64,000 nt of DNA, taken from NCBI GenBank assembly GCA_036262035.1, contig DATAJS010000010.1, positions 558,001 to 622,000 of the forward strand, in the 5' to 3' direction. This DNA is from Burkholderiales bacterium (GTDB lineage Bacteria > Pseudomonadota > Gammaproteobacteria > Burkholderiales > SG8-41). Shown here piece by piece: positions 26,738 to 34,342 of the stretch. Below the pieces are notes generated by a model. It saw only the letters and a program-made list of their open reading frames with translations. It made no database searches and was not told the origin of the DNA. Numbering within the stretch: the first letter of the stretch is position 1; each line of letters begins with the position of its first letter. The position numbers were made by a program, and so were the translations under genes.

Positions 26738-26766
26738 AACCTCCCTTCCTTTGAAAACCGCCTGAC

Positions 26767-27717
26767 CTACGCCGGGCCGGTCGCTGTCCGCGCCGGCGCG
26801 TACTTCCCCGTCAGCTGCGGCGTCGTCCCCTTCAGGCCTTTCACCTCGCGATCGAGCCGCGTCTCGCGCGCCCACGTGCGCTTGAGCTCGTCCTTCACTT
26901 TCACCGTGAGCTTGCCCAGGCCTTCGACTTCGAGGTCGACGGTGTCGCCGTCCTGGAAAGCGGAGAGGCCGCGGTGGTTGGTGCCGGTGGCGAGAATGTC
27001 ACCCGGCTCGAGCTCGTGGATCGTCGTGATCCATTCGATGCAGCGCGGGATCCTGTGCGCCATGTCGTCGGTGTTGTAGTTCTGCTTGAGCTCGCCGTTC
27101 ACCCACAGCTTCACCTGCAGCTTCTGCGGATCCTTGATCTCGTCCCTGGTGACCAGATAGGGCCCGATCGGCGCGAACGTCGCGCGCGACTTCATCTGGT
27201 AGAAGGTGTTGCCTTCGGGCAGCACGCCGCGCGCGGAGCCGTCGATGAAGTTGACGTAGCCGAACACGTAGTCCATCGCCTGCGCGGCCGGCACGAAGCT
27301 CGCGCGCTTGCCGATCACCAGCGCGAGCTCGGCTTCGCCTTCGAAGATCGTCGCCGCGATGTCGGGCAGCACCATGGTGTCGCCGTGGCCGACGATGCAG
27401 CCCGGCGACTTGTGGAAGGCGTTGATCGGTGCCGGCGCCTTGCGCGTGCCGTCCTCCATGTAGTTGACGGCCATGCAGTCGATGTTGACCGGTTTCGGCA
27501 GCGGCGGGCGCAGCTTCACCTGCGTCACCGGCACGCCCTTGCCGCTGTCGGCGGCGCGCTGCAGCGGCCCGCGGAACTCCTCGAAGCGCGCGATCAGGTT
27601 GTTCATGAGATCGCCGGGACCGGTATGCGGGATCTTCTGCACGATCGAGGTGACGTCGACGACGTCGTTGCCCTTGAGCACGCCGAGACGGTAATCGTTG
27701 AACATGACAAGCTTCAT
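26767..27717 (-). CDS. Fumarylacetoacetate hydrolase (FAH) family protein
   Basis: 316 residues with strong AAGGAGGG before the ATG. N-terminal cap (MKLVMFNDYRLGVLKGNDVVDV), then the FAH fold: metal-binding region IFEGEAELALVIGK, GYVNFIDGSARG, FAPIGPYLVTRDEI, EWITTIHELEPGDILATGTNHRG and a C-terminal VEGLGKLTVKVKDEL. Family members hydrolyse or decarboxylate beta-dicarbonyl and aromatic breakdown products, using Mg or Mn. The substrate cannot be told. The divergent gene on the plus strand encodes a Tat protein resembling part of ring-cleavage dioxygenases, which would fit aromatic metabolism. Confidence 0.92.
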   Translation of the reverse strand: MKLVMFNDYRLGVLKGNDVVDVTSIVQKIPHTGPGDLMNNLIARFEEFRGPLQRAADSGKGVPVTQVKLRPPLPKPVNIDCMAVNYMEDGTRKAPAPINAFHKSPGCIVGHGDTMVLPDIAATIFEGEAELALVIGKRASFVPAAQAMDYVFGYVNFIDGSARGVLPEGNTFYQMKSRATFAPIGPYLVTRDEIKDPQKLQVKLWVNGELKQNYNTDDMAHRIPRCIEWITTIHELEPGDILATGTNHRGLSAFQDGDTVDLEVEGLGKLTVKVKDELKRTWARETRLDREVKGLKGTTPQLTGKYAPARTATGPA

Positions 27718-27864
27718 GAGCCCTCCTTTGTAGGCGGATTTGTTCGGCTTGTTGTTGTCGTGCGCCCCTCGGACAGCGCCGTTTGCCGGAACATCTTAGG
27801 CCATCCCCGACGCGCGCCGCAAACGGGTTATGATGGCCGTGCGCCCAAGCAAACGGAGGAGTAT

Positions 27865-28314
27865 GTGAAGACGAAAACGATTTCGCTCACCCGCCGACAC
27901 CTCATGCTCGCGGGTATCGCCGGCGCCGCTGCGCCGGCGCTCGGTCTCGCCGAAACCGGTGCGCCGCCCACCGGCGCCGCGGCGCTCTCCCAAGTCTCCA
28001 TCCATGCCGGCGACACGCTGCTCGTCTCGGGCCGCGTCGTCGACGCCGCGGGCAAACCGCTTCCCGGCTCGCGCGTCGAGCTGCTCCAGCACGGCATCGC
28101 GGGCGCGGCCGACGGCGACGGGCGCTTCGTGCTGAGCGCGAAGACCGCGCGCAAGAGCCGCGGCGTGCTGTGCCGCGTCAGCCACGGCGATCGCTCGCGC
28201 GTCACCTATCTCGCTTTCGAGCGCAAGCACCGCGGCCGCCGAGACGGCATCGCGATCCTCGACCGCGACGAGCGCGGCACGTGGCGCACCACGTGCGGCC
28301 TCACGGTCGTCTGA
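27865..28314 (+). CDS. Tat-exported carboxypeptidase-regulatory/intradiol-dioxygenase-like beta-sandwich protein
   Basis: 149 residues from GTG 27865 (GGAGGA 4 bases upstream; the nearby ATG 27863 is out of frame). Twin-arginine signal LTRRHLMLAGIAGAAAPALG. The mature part holds VSGRVVDAAGKPLPGSRVELLQ and DGDGRFVLSAKTAR, the beta-sandwich pattern shared by carboxypeptidase regulatory domains and the intradiol dioxygenase core. At this length the His/Tyr iron ligands of a full dioxygenase are not evident, so it may be a shortened relative. It lies 10 bases upstream of a Bug receptor gene, probably in one operon. Confidence 0.7.
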   Translation: MKTKTISLTRRHLMLAGIAGAAAPALGLAETGAPPTGAAALSQVSIHAGDTLLVSGRVVDAAGKPLPGSRVELLQHGIAGAADGDGRFVLSAKTARKSRGVLCRVSHGDRSRVTYLAFERKHRGRRDGIAILDRDERGTWRTTCGLTVV

Positions 28315-28324
28315 GGCCGCGCGC

Positions 28325-29278
28325 ATGATGAAGTGGACTCTCGCCGCCGCGCTCGCGGCGGGCTGTGCAGCGGTGCCAGCGCTCGCGCAGGAGTTTCCGA
28401 CCAGGCCGGTGCGCATCGTCGTGCCGTTTCCCGCAGGCGGCTCGTTCGACACCATGTCGAGGCTGCTCGCGCAGCGCATGCAGCTCGGCACGAACGTCAT
28501 CGTCGAGAATCGTCCCGGCGGCGGCACGGTGATCGGCACCGAGTACGTCGCGCGCCAGCCCGACGCGCACACGCTGCTCTGCATAGGTCCCAGCTTCACG
28601 ATGCTGCACGCGCTGCGCAGCCGCGTGCCTTTCGATACCGCGAAGGACTTCAAGGCGGTGACGCAGGCGATCGGGCTGACGATGATCGTCGCGGTGAACT
28701 CGTCGCTGCCGGTGAAAACCATGAAGGAGTATCTCGCGCTCGCGAAAGCGCGGCCGGGCGAGCTCACCTACGGCACGTCCGGTCCCGGCACCAGCCACAA
28801 CATGCTCGGCGAAGCGCTCAACCTCGCGACCAACGTGAAGATCACGCATACGCCGTATCAGGGCGAGGCGCCGGCGGTGATCGCGGCGGTCGGCGGCCAC
28901 ATCACCGGCGTGCTCGTGAACGTCTTCTCGGTCGCGCCGCACGTGAAGACCGGCAGGCTGCGCGGTCTCGCGGTGACCAGCCCCGATCGCGACTGGCTGG
29001 TGCCCGAGGTGCCGACCGCGCGCGAAGTGGGTGTGCCGCAGATCGAGGCGATCAACTGGGCGGGCTACGTCGTGCCGTCGGGCGCCAATGCGGCGGCGAT
29101 CGCGAAGCTCAACGCCGAGCTCGTGAAACACCTCAGCGCCCCCGACATCAAAGAGAACCTGAAGGCGCAGGGGATCGTCGCCATGCCGAGCACGCCGGAG
29201 CAGTTCGGGGCGTTGCTCAAGTCGGACGGCGATCGCTACACCCGGATCGCCAAGGCGGCCAACGTGAGGCTCGACTGA
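28325..29278 (+). CDS. Bug/TctC-family tripartite tricarboxylate substrate-binding protein
   Basis: 317 residues with a signal peptide (AALAAGCAAVPALAQ). Family motifs: FPTRPVRIVVPFPAGGSFDTMSR, VENRPGGGTVIG, LTYGTSGPGTSHNMLGEAL, HTPYQGEAPAVI and C-terminal AANVRLD. Second codon is also ATG. Orphan receptor: no TctA/B in the window. It follows the Tat protein by 10 bases and shares one base with the DinB gene start (TGATG), so the three are likely one transcript. Confidence 0.92.
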   Translation: MMKWTLAAALAAGCAAVPALAQEFPTRPVRIVVPFPAGGSFDTMSRLLAQRMQLGTNVIVENRPGGGTVIGTEYVARQPDAHTLLCIGPSFTMLHALRSRVPFDTAKDFKAVTQAIGLTMIVAVNSSLPVKTMKEYLALAKARPGELTYGTSGPGTSHNMLGEALNLATNVKITHTPYQGEAPAVIAAVGGHITGVLVNVFSVAPHVKTGRLRGLAVTSPDRDWLVPEVPTAREVGVPQIEAINWAGYVVPSGANAAAIAKLNAELVKHLSAPDIKENLKAQGIVAMPSTPEQFGALLKSDGDRYTRIAKAANVRLD

Positions 29279-29793
29279 TGATCACTACGAAGACGGCGCG
29301 CATGCTCGCGCGCTACAACCGCTGGTCGAACGACGTGTTCTTCAAGCACGTCGCCGAGCTTCCTGCCGAAGAGATCACCAAGCCGCGGCAGACGCTCTTC
29401 AAGAACATCGTCCACACGCTCAACCACATCTACGTCATCGACGACATCTTCCGCGCGCACCTCGAAGCACGCGCCCACGGATACACCGCGCGCAATACCG
29501 CCGAGCCGCCGTTGTTCGAAGACCTGCGCCGGAATCAGCGTGAGCTCGACGAGTGGTACGTCGCGTGGAGCGATCGGCAGAGCGACGGCTCGCTCGAGGA
29601 GATCGTGAATTTCACCTACGTCGGCGGCGGCGACGGCGCGATGACGCGGGGGCAGATCCTCATGCACGTCGTCAACCACACGAGCTATCACCGCGGCTTC
29701 GCCGGCGACCTGCTCTTCCAGATCCCGGGCAAGCGCGCGCCGACGACCGATCTCACCGTCTTCCTGCGCGACGTCCCGCAGGATGGGGTCTGA
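29278..29793 (+). CDS. DinB family protein
   Basis: 171 residues from ATG 29278, which overlaps the previous stop (TGATG). DinB four-helix-bundle pattern: LARYNRWSNDVFFKHVAELP, TLNHIYVIDDIFRAHL and HVVNHTSYHRGFAGDLL, giving the three-His metal site. Members act as metal-dependent transferases (thiol or sugar transfer) or as stress proteins; the real activity here is unknown. The stop codon TGA lies inside a GGGGTCTGACCCC repeat, so the C-terminus (DGV) is written by that repeat. Confidence 0.88.
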   Translation: MITTKTARMLARYNRWSNDVFFKHVAELPAEEITKPRQTLFKNIVHTLNHIYVIDDIFRAHLEARAHGYTARNTAEPPLFEDLRRNQRELDEWYVAWSDRQSDGSLEEIVNFTYVGGGDGAMTRGQILMHVVNHTSYHRGFAGDLLFQIPGKRAPTTDLTVFLRDVPQDGV

Positions 29794-29819
29794 CCCCGGC
29801 ATCATCGGGGTCTGACCCC
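29785..29819. repeat. Two GGGGTCTGACCCC boxes
   Basis: Copies at 29785-29797 and 29807-29819, each a 6-base stem with a single T loop. The first supplies the DinB stop codon. Two related boxes lie beyond the next gene (30157-30190). Confidence 0.85.
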
Positions 29820-29840
29820 GGTTTGCTCCAGGAGGCTCCT

Positions 29841-30149
29841 ATGATCGTGGCTATCGTGACATTCAAGCTGCCGAAGCGCTTGTCTGTAGAGGAAGCCGCT
29901 GCGGTGTTTCGCTCGACCGCGCCGAAGTACCTCGGCAAGGCCGGCCTGCGCAGAAAGCATTACTACGTGACCGAAAGCGGCGACCGCGCGGGCGGCATCT
30001 ATCTGTGGGAATCGAAGGCGGCGGCCGAAGCGTGCTACACGCGCGAATGGCAGGCGATGGTGACCGACAAATACGGCGCGCCGCCGGAGATCGTTTATGC
30101 GGACGTGCCGGTGACGGTCGACAACGTGGCGAACCGCATCGAGGAATAG
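29841..30149 (+). CDS. YdhR-like small monooxygenase family protein
   Basis: 102 residues from ATG 29841, with GGAGG just upstream. Ferredoxin-like alpha-beta fold pattern: MIVAIVTFKLPKRLSVEEAA, then KYLGKAGLRRKHYYVTESG, AGGIYLWESKAAAEACY and EWQAMVTDKYG. This resembles the YdhR/antibiotic-biosynthesis-monooxygenase group, which are small dimeric proteins without a bound cofactor. The gene is bracketed on both sides by pairs of GGGGTCTGACCCC boxes, so it may be an inserted cassette. Function beyond the fold is not known. Confidence 0.8.
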   Translation: MIVAIVTFKLPKRLSVEEAAAVFRSTAPKYLGKAGLRRKHYYVTESGDRAGGIYLWESKAAAEACYTREWQAMVTDKYGAPPEIVYADVPVTVDNVANRIEE

Positions 30150-30156
30150 AAAACCC

Positions 30157-30190
30157 GGGTCAGACCCCGATGAAGCCGGGGTCTGACCCG
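30157..30190. repeat. Two GGGGTCAGACCCC-type boxes
   Basis: Copies at about 30157-30168 (GGGTCAGACCCC) and 30178-30190 (GGGGTCTGACCCG), in opposite orientation to each other, between the YdhR-like gene and the convergent esterase gene. Same family as 29785-29819. Confidence 0.8.
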
Positions 30191-30195
30191 CTCGG

Positions 30196-31053
30196 TTACA
30201 GCTCGCGGTGGACGAAGTCGATGATCTTCTCGAGCGCGTCGCGCGCCTGCTGCGAGTTGGGATCGTTGGTGATGAACGCTTCGCCGACGTCGTCGAAGAG
30301 GTGCAGCTCGACGCGCCCGCCCGCCTTCCTGTAGAGCTGGATGAAGTTGTCGCGGTTCGGCACGGGGTGCGCGACGTCGGCCGTGCCCTGCAGGTAGAGC
30401 ACCGGCGGCAGCTCGGCCTTCTCACCGCGCTCGAGCGCGCGGGTCGGGTTGCCTTCGGCCATCGCCGCCTCGCTGCCCCAGAACTTGTCGTGGCACGCGA
30501 TCCATTCCTTCGCGTGCTTCTCCAGCTTGCCCGTCAGGTTCTCTTTCGCATACTCGTAACGGCCGAGCGGATCGATCACCGGCCAGCACAGCACGACTGC
30601 CTGCACGCTCGCGTCGAAGTTACCGGCTGACGGCAGCGACGCATAACGTGCATCGCGCGGCCGCATCGCGGTGAGCATCGCCTGATGCCCGCCGCTCGAT
30701 ACGCCGAGCACCGCGACCCGGCCCGGATCGATCTTCAGCTCTTGCGCTTTCGACTTCGCCCAGCGGATCGCGTAGTTGATGTCCTGCACCGAGGCGGGGT
30801 ACGCGCCGTCGGGCGGCATGCGGAAGTCGAGCGAGACGACGGTGACGCCGCTGCGGGCGAGCGGCGCGTCGGTGCCTTCGTCCGCGAGGCGATCCTTCTT
30901 GCACCACGCGCCGCCGTGCAGGTCGATCACCAGCGGGAACGGTCCTTCGCCTTTGGGCTTGTAGACCCTCGCGAGCAGCGCCTTGTCGCCATGACGCAGG
31001 TATTCGACGTCGCTTACATCGATGTCGTAAGTCGACAGCACCGCAGTGTTCAT
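30196..31053 (-). CDS. Alpha/beta hydrolase, acetyl-esterase (BD-FAE/HSL-like) family
   Basis: 285 residues; ATG 31053 has GGAGGAG at an ideal distance. Oxyanion motif LHGGAW (H46), nucleophile elbow GVSSGGH (S119), a probable acid in LQGTADVAHPVPNRDNF, and a C-terminal helix after HLFDDVGEAFITNDPNSQQ that would carry the catalytic region. No signal peptide, so cytoplasmic. The family cleaves small acyl esters or lactones. Divergent from the NHL propeller gene, sharing about 60 bases of regulatory DNA. Confidence 0.88.
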   Translation of the reverse strand: MNTAVLSTYDIDVSDVEYLRHGDKALLARVYKPKGEGPFPLVIDLHGGAWCKKDRLADEGTDAPLARSGVTVVSLDFRMPPDGAYPASVQDINYAIRWAKSKAQELKIDPGRVAVLGVSSGGHQAMLTAMRPRDARYASLPSAGNFDASVQAVVLCWPVIDPLGRYEYAKENLTGKLEKHAKEWIACHDKFWGSEAAMAEGNPTRALERGEKAELPPVLYLQGTADVAHPVPNRDNFIQLYRKAGGRVELHLFDDVGEAFITNDPNSQQARDALEKIIDFVHREL

Positions 31054-31113
31054 CGTGATCTCCTCCAAGCGTGGAACCCGGCATACTACGCGCAAAACAA
31101 GGGAGAGTTCGCA

Positions 31114-32304
31114 ATGCGTGCCATCCGCCGCGCCTTCGCTTTCGCTCTGACTGTGTCCTGGGCCGTATCGTGGACCTGCGCGCTCGCGCAGACCCCGCGC
31201 GTGCCGCCTGCCGACGCCGCCAATCCCGTCCCGACGACGATCGTCACCAACGCCGCCGCTGCGGTGAAGGCCGGCGGTGTGCCGCTGTTCCAGGTCGATC
31301 CGTTCTGGCCCAAGGCGCTGCCGGGCAACTGGATCCTCGGCCAGGTGTCGGGTGTCGCGGTCGACAAGCGCGACCACATCTGGATCGTGCACCGGCCGCG
31401 CTCGCTCTCCGAGCGCGAGGTCGGCGCGCAGCAAAACCCGCCCTGGAGCAAGTGCTGTTATGCGGCGCCGCCGGTGCTTGTCTTCGATCAGTCGGGGAAT
31501 CTCCTACGCGCGTGGGGCGGTCCCGGCCAGGGTTACGAATGGCCCGACACCGAGCACGGCATTTACGTCGACGACAACGATTTCGTGTGGACCGCGGGCA
31601 GCGGCGCGAAGGACTCGCAGATTCTCAAATTTACCCTGGACGGTAAGTTCGTCATGCAGATCGGGCGCAGCGGCCAGTCCAAAGGGAGCAGCGACACCCA
31701 GAACCTCGGCAGTCCCGCCGACATGTTCGTCGACACCGCAGCCAAGGAGCTCTACGTCGCCGACGGCTATCGCAACAAGCGCGTCATCGTCTTCGATTCC
31801 GAGACCGGCGCCTACAAGCGCCACTGGGGCGCCTACGGCAAGCCGCCGGTGGACGAAAAATTGCCTGCCTACGATCCGGCGCGTCCGCCCGCTTCGCAGT
31901 TCGGCAATCCGGTGCACTGCGTGCGCATGTCGCGCGACGGTCTGATCTACGTCTGCGACCGCGTCAACAACCGCGTGCAGATCTTCCGCAAGGACGGCAC
32001 GTTCGTCTCGGAGCACGTCTTCGAGCGGCCGACGCGGCTCAGCGGCTCGGTGTGGGAATTGGTGTTCTCTCCAGACCGCGACCAGCGCTTTATCTACATG
32101 GTCGACGGCGTCAACAACGAGATGCGCATCGTCGCGAGGACCGGTATGGAGACGCTGGCGCGCGTCGGCAGGCCGGGCCGTTATGCGGGGCAGTTCCACG
32201 TCGTGCACAACATCGCGGTCGACCGCCAGGGCAACGTCTACACGACCGAGGTGAACACCGGGCAGCGCGTGCAGAAGTTCAGGCGGCTCGATCCGCAGAA
32301 CTGA
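31114..32304 (+). CDS. Exported NHL-repeat beta-propeller protein
   Basis: 396 residues with a signal peptide (AFALTVSWAVSWTCALAQ) and GGGAGAG before ATG 31114. Several NHL-like blades: VSGVAVDKRDHIWIVHRP, EHGIYVDDNDFVWTAGSG, QILKFTLDGKFVMQIGRSG, LYVADGYRNKRVIVFDSETG, LIYVCDRVNNRVQIFRKDG and HNIAVDRQGNVYTTEV. Similar to peptidyl-glycine lyase or serum-paraoxonase-like propellers in environmental bacteria; two adjacent Cys (CCY) occur early. Activity unknown; binding or lyase roles are both possible. Confidence 0.85.
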   Translation: MRAIRRAFAFALTVSWAVSWTCALAQTPRVPPADAANPVPTTIVTNAAAAVKAGGVPLFQVDPFWPKALPGNWILGQVSGVAVDKRDHIWIVHRPRSLSEREVGAQQNPPWSKCCYAAPPVLVFDQSGNLLRAWGGPGQGYEWPDTEHGIYVDDNDFVWTAGSGAKDSQILKFTLDGKFVMQIGRSGQSKGSSDTQNLGSPADMFVDTAAKELYVADGYRNKRVIVFDSETGAYKRHWGAYGKPPVDEKLPAYDPARPPASQFGNPVHCVRMSRDGLIYVCDRVNNRVQIFRKDGTFVSEHVFERPTRLSGSVWELVFSPDRDQRFIYMVDGVNNEMRIVARTGMETLARVGRPGRYAGQFHVVHNIAVDRQGNVYTTEVNTGQRVQKFRRLDPQN

Positions 32305-32314
32305 CGCGCGGGCG

Positions 32315-34342
32315 ATGCACCGGCTGCTCACCGATGTCCTGCCGCGGGCCGCGGCGCTCCTCGCGGTCGCGATCGCGGTCTGCGCGCTCTCCGGCTGGGC
32401 GTTGCACGTCGACGCGCTGAAGAGCATCGTCCCGCGCGAAGCGCCGCTCGAGGCGAACACCGCGGTGGGCCTGCTGCTCGCCGGCGGCGCGTTGTGGATG
32501 CTCCTCGCGCAAGAGCGCCCGCGCCGGCGCGACGTCTTCGTCGCGGTTGCGGTGCTGCTCCTCGGGCTGCTCACGCTCGCGCAGCACGTCTTCGATCTGG
32601 ACTTCGCGATCGACGAGCTGCTCTTCGCCGATATCACCGACCTGCCCGGCAAGATCCCCGGCCGCATGTCGCCGTACTCGGCAGTCGCGCTGGTGGGTAT
32701 CGGGCTCGCGCTCGCGGTGTTCAACGCGCCCACGCTGCGGCCGGTGGTCTGGGCGGCGGCCGCGCTGGCGGCGGTCATCGGCGCGGTGCCGCTGGCGGGC
32801 TACGTGTCGAACGCCGCCGCGGTGATCGGCAACCGCTGGCTCTCGCCGCTCGCCGCATCGGTCGGTTTCGTGCTGCTGGGCGGCGGCATCTTCGCCGCGT
32901 CGGTTCGCGGCGTGGAATGGCGGCGGCGCCGCGCACCGCGCAGCTCGGTCGAGCGCAAGGTGCTCGCGGCCTTCGCCGGCGCGCTGCTGCTGCTCGTCGC
33001 GGGCGCGCTCTTCACGTATCGCGCGAGCGTCGACTTCGCCGAATCGTCCGAAGGCATCTCGCGCACCGAGCAGCTTCGCGACGCGCTCGACGACCTCTAC
33101 GTCGTGCTCTCCGGCGCCGAGTCCGCGCAGGCCGCGTATCTCCTCACCGGCCGCGTCCAGAGCCGCGAGGAGTATTCGCGGCTTGCGGCGAGCTCGCACG
33201 CGTACCAGCGGACGATCGCCGCCTTCGTCGCGGGCGACCCGACGCAGGCCGCCGATCTCGACCGGCTCAAGGCGCACGTACAGCGCAGGTTGAAGCTGCT
33301 CGAGGAAGTCACCGCGCTCTACGACGAGAACGGCCTGTCGTCGGCGCGCGAGGCGATCGCCTCCGACGAAGGCGCTGCGAGCATGCGCGCGATCCTCGAG
33401 CTCACCACGCGCATGGACGAGCGCGGCGAAGCGGTGCTGATCCAGCGCGAGAACACGCTCGCGCGCACGCGGCAGCTCACGCTGGGATCGCTGCTGCTCA
33501 CGCTCGCCGTCGCGACGGGCATCTTCATCGCGCTCTTTCGCGGCATCAGCCGCGAGATGTCGGCGCGCGCCGATGCCGAGCTCGATCTGCGCGAGCGCAA
33601 TCGCGAGGTGCTCACGCTCAACAGCGAGCTCGCGCAGCGCGCGGCCGAGGTCGAGGCGATGAACAGGGAGCTCGAAGCCTTTTCCTATTCGGTCTCGCAC
33701 GACCTGCGCGCGCCGCTGCGCCACATCGACGGCTATATCGAGATGCTGCTCGCCGAAGCGGGGGAGACGTTGTCCGAGGAAGCGAAACGGCACCTGGCGG
33801 TCATCGCCGACTCGAGCCGCCACATGAGCGACCTCATCGACGACCTGCTGGATTTCTCGAAGAGCGGCCGGGTGGAGCTGCACGCCGAGCGCGTCGACCT
33901 CGGGCCACTGGTGAGCGACGTCATCCGCAGCCTGGAGATGGGCACGCGCGGGCGGGCGATCGAATGGGACATCGAGGACCTGCCCGCGGTCCGCGGCGAC
34001 CCCGCGCTCCTGCGCCAGGTGTTCGTGAACCTCGTCGACAACGCGGTGAAGTACACGCGGCAGCGCGACCCCGCGGTCATCCAGGTGGGCTCCGCGGGCG
34101 TCCAGCAGGGCCGGCAGGTGGTTTTCGTCCGGGACAACGGGGTCGGTTTCGACATGAAGCACGCCGCGAAGCTCTTCGGCCTGTTCCAGCGCCTGCACCG
34201 GGCGGACGAATTCGAAGGTACCGGCATAGGTCTTGCCAATGTACGCCGTATCGTCGCCCGCCATGGGGGCACGGTGTGGGTGGAAGCCGAACCCGGCCGC
34301 GGTGCGACGTTTTATTTCAGCCTGGAGCCAGCACCGCCGTGA
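32315..34342 (+). CDS. Membrane histidine kinase with CHASE3 sensor
   Basis: 675 residues. The N-terminal half has about five or six membrane helices (MASE-like), then a helix (VLAAFAGALLLLVAGALFTY), a CHASE3-type helical periplasmic sensor (ALDDLYVVLSGAESAQAAYLLTG) and another helix (LGSLLLTLAVATGIFIALF). The cytoplasmic part has a coiled coil, HisKA SVSHDLRAPLRHI (H462), and HATPase NLVDNAVKYT, DNGVGFDM and GTGIGLANVRRI. The dimerisation region is of the bacteriophytochrome-like type. Its stop overlaps the next gene's GTG (GTGA), so kinase and c-di-GMP protein form a pair. Confidence 0.92.
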   Translation: MHRLLTDVLPRAAALLAVAIAVCALSGWALHVDALKSIVPREAPLEANTAVGLLLAGGALWMLLAQERPRRRDVFVAVAVLLLGLLTLAQHVFDLDFAIDELLFADITDLPGKIPGRMSPYSAVALVGIGLALAVFNAPTLRPVVWAAAALAAVIGAVPLAGYVSNAAAVIGNRWLSPLAASVGFVLLGGGIFAASVRGVEWRRRRAPRSSVERKVLAAFAGALLLLVAGALFTYRASVDFAESSEGISRTEQLRDALDDLYVVLSGAESAQAAYLLTGRVQSREEYSRLAASSHAYQRTIAAFVAGDPTQAADLDRLKAHVQRRLKLLEEVTALYDENGLSSAREAIASDEGAASMRAILELTTRMDERGEAVLIQRENTLARTRQLTLGSLLLTLAVATGIFIALFRGISREMSARADAELDLRERNREVLTLNSELAQRAAEVEAMNRELEAFSYSVSHDLRAPLRHIDGYIEMLLAEAGETLSEEAKRHLAVIADSSRHMSDLIDDLLDFSKSGRVELHAERVDLGPLVSDVIRSLEMGTRGRAIEWDIEDLPAVRGDPALLRQVFVNLVDNAVKYTRQRDPAVIQVGSAGVQQGRQVVFVRDNGVGFDMKHAAKLFGLFQRLHRADEFEGTGIGLANVRRIVARHGGTVWVEAEPGRGATFYFSLEPAPP

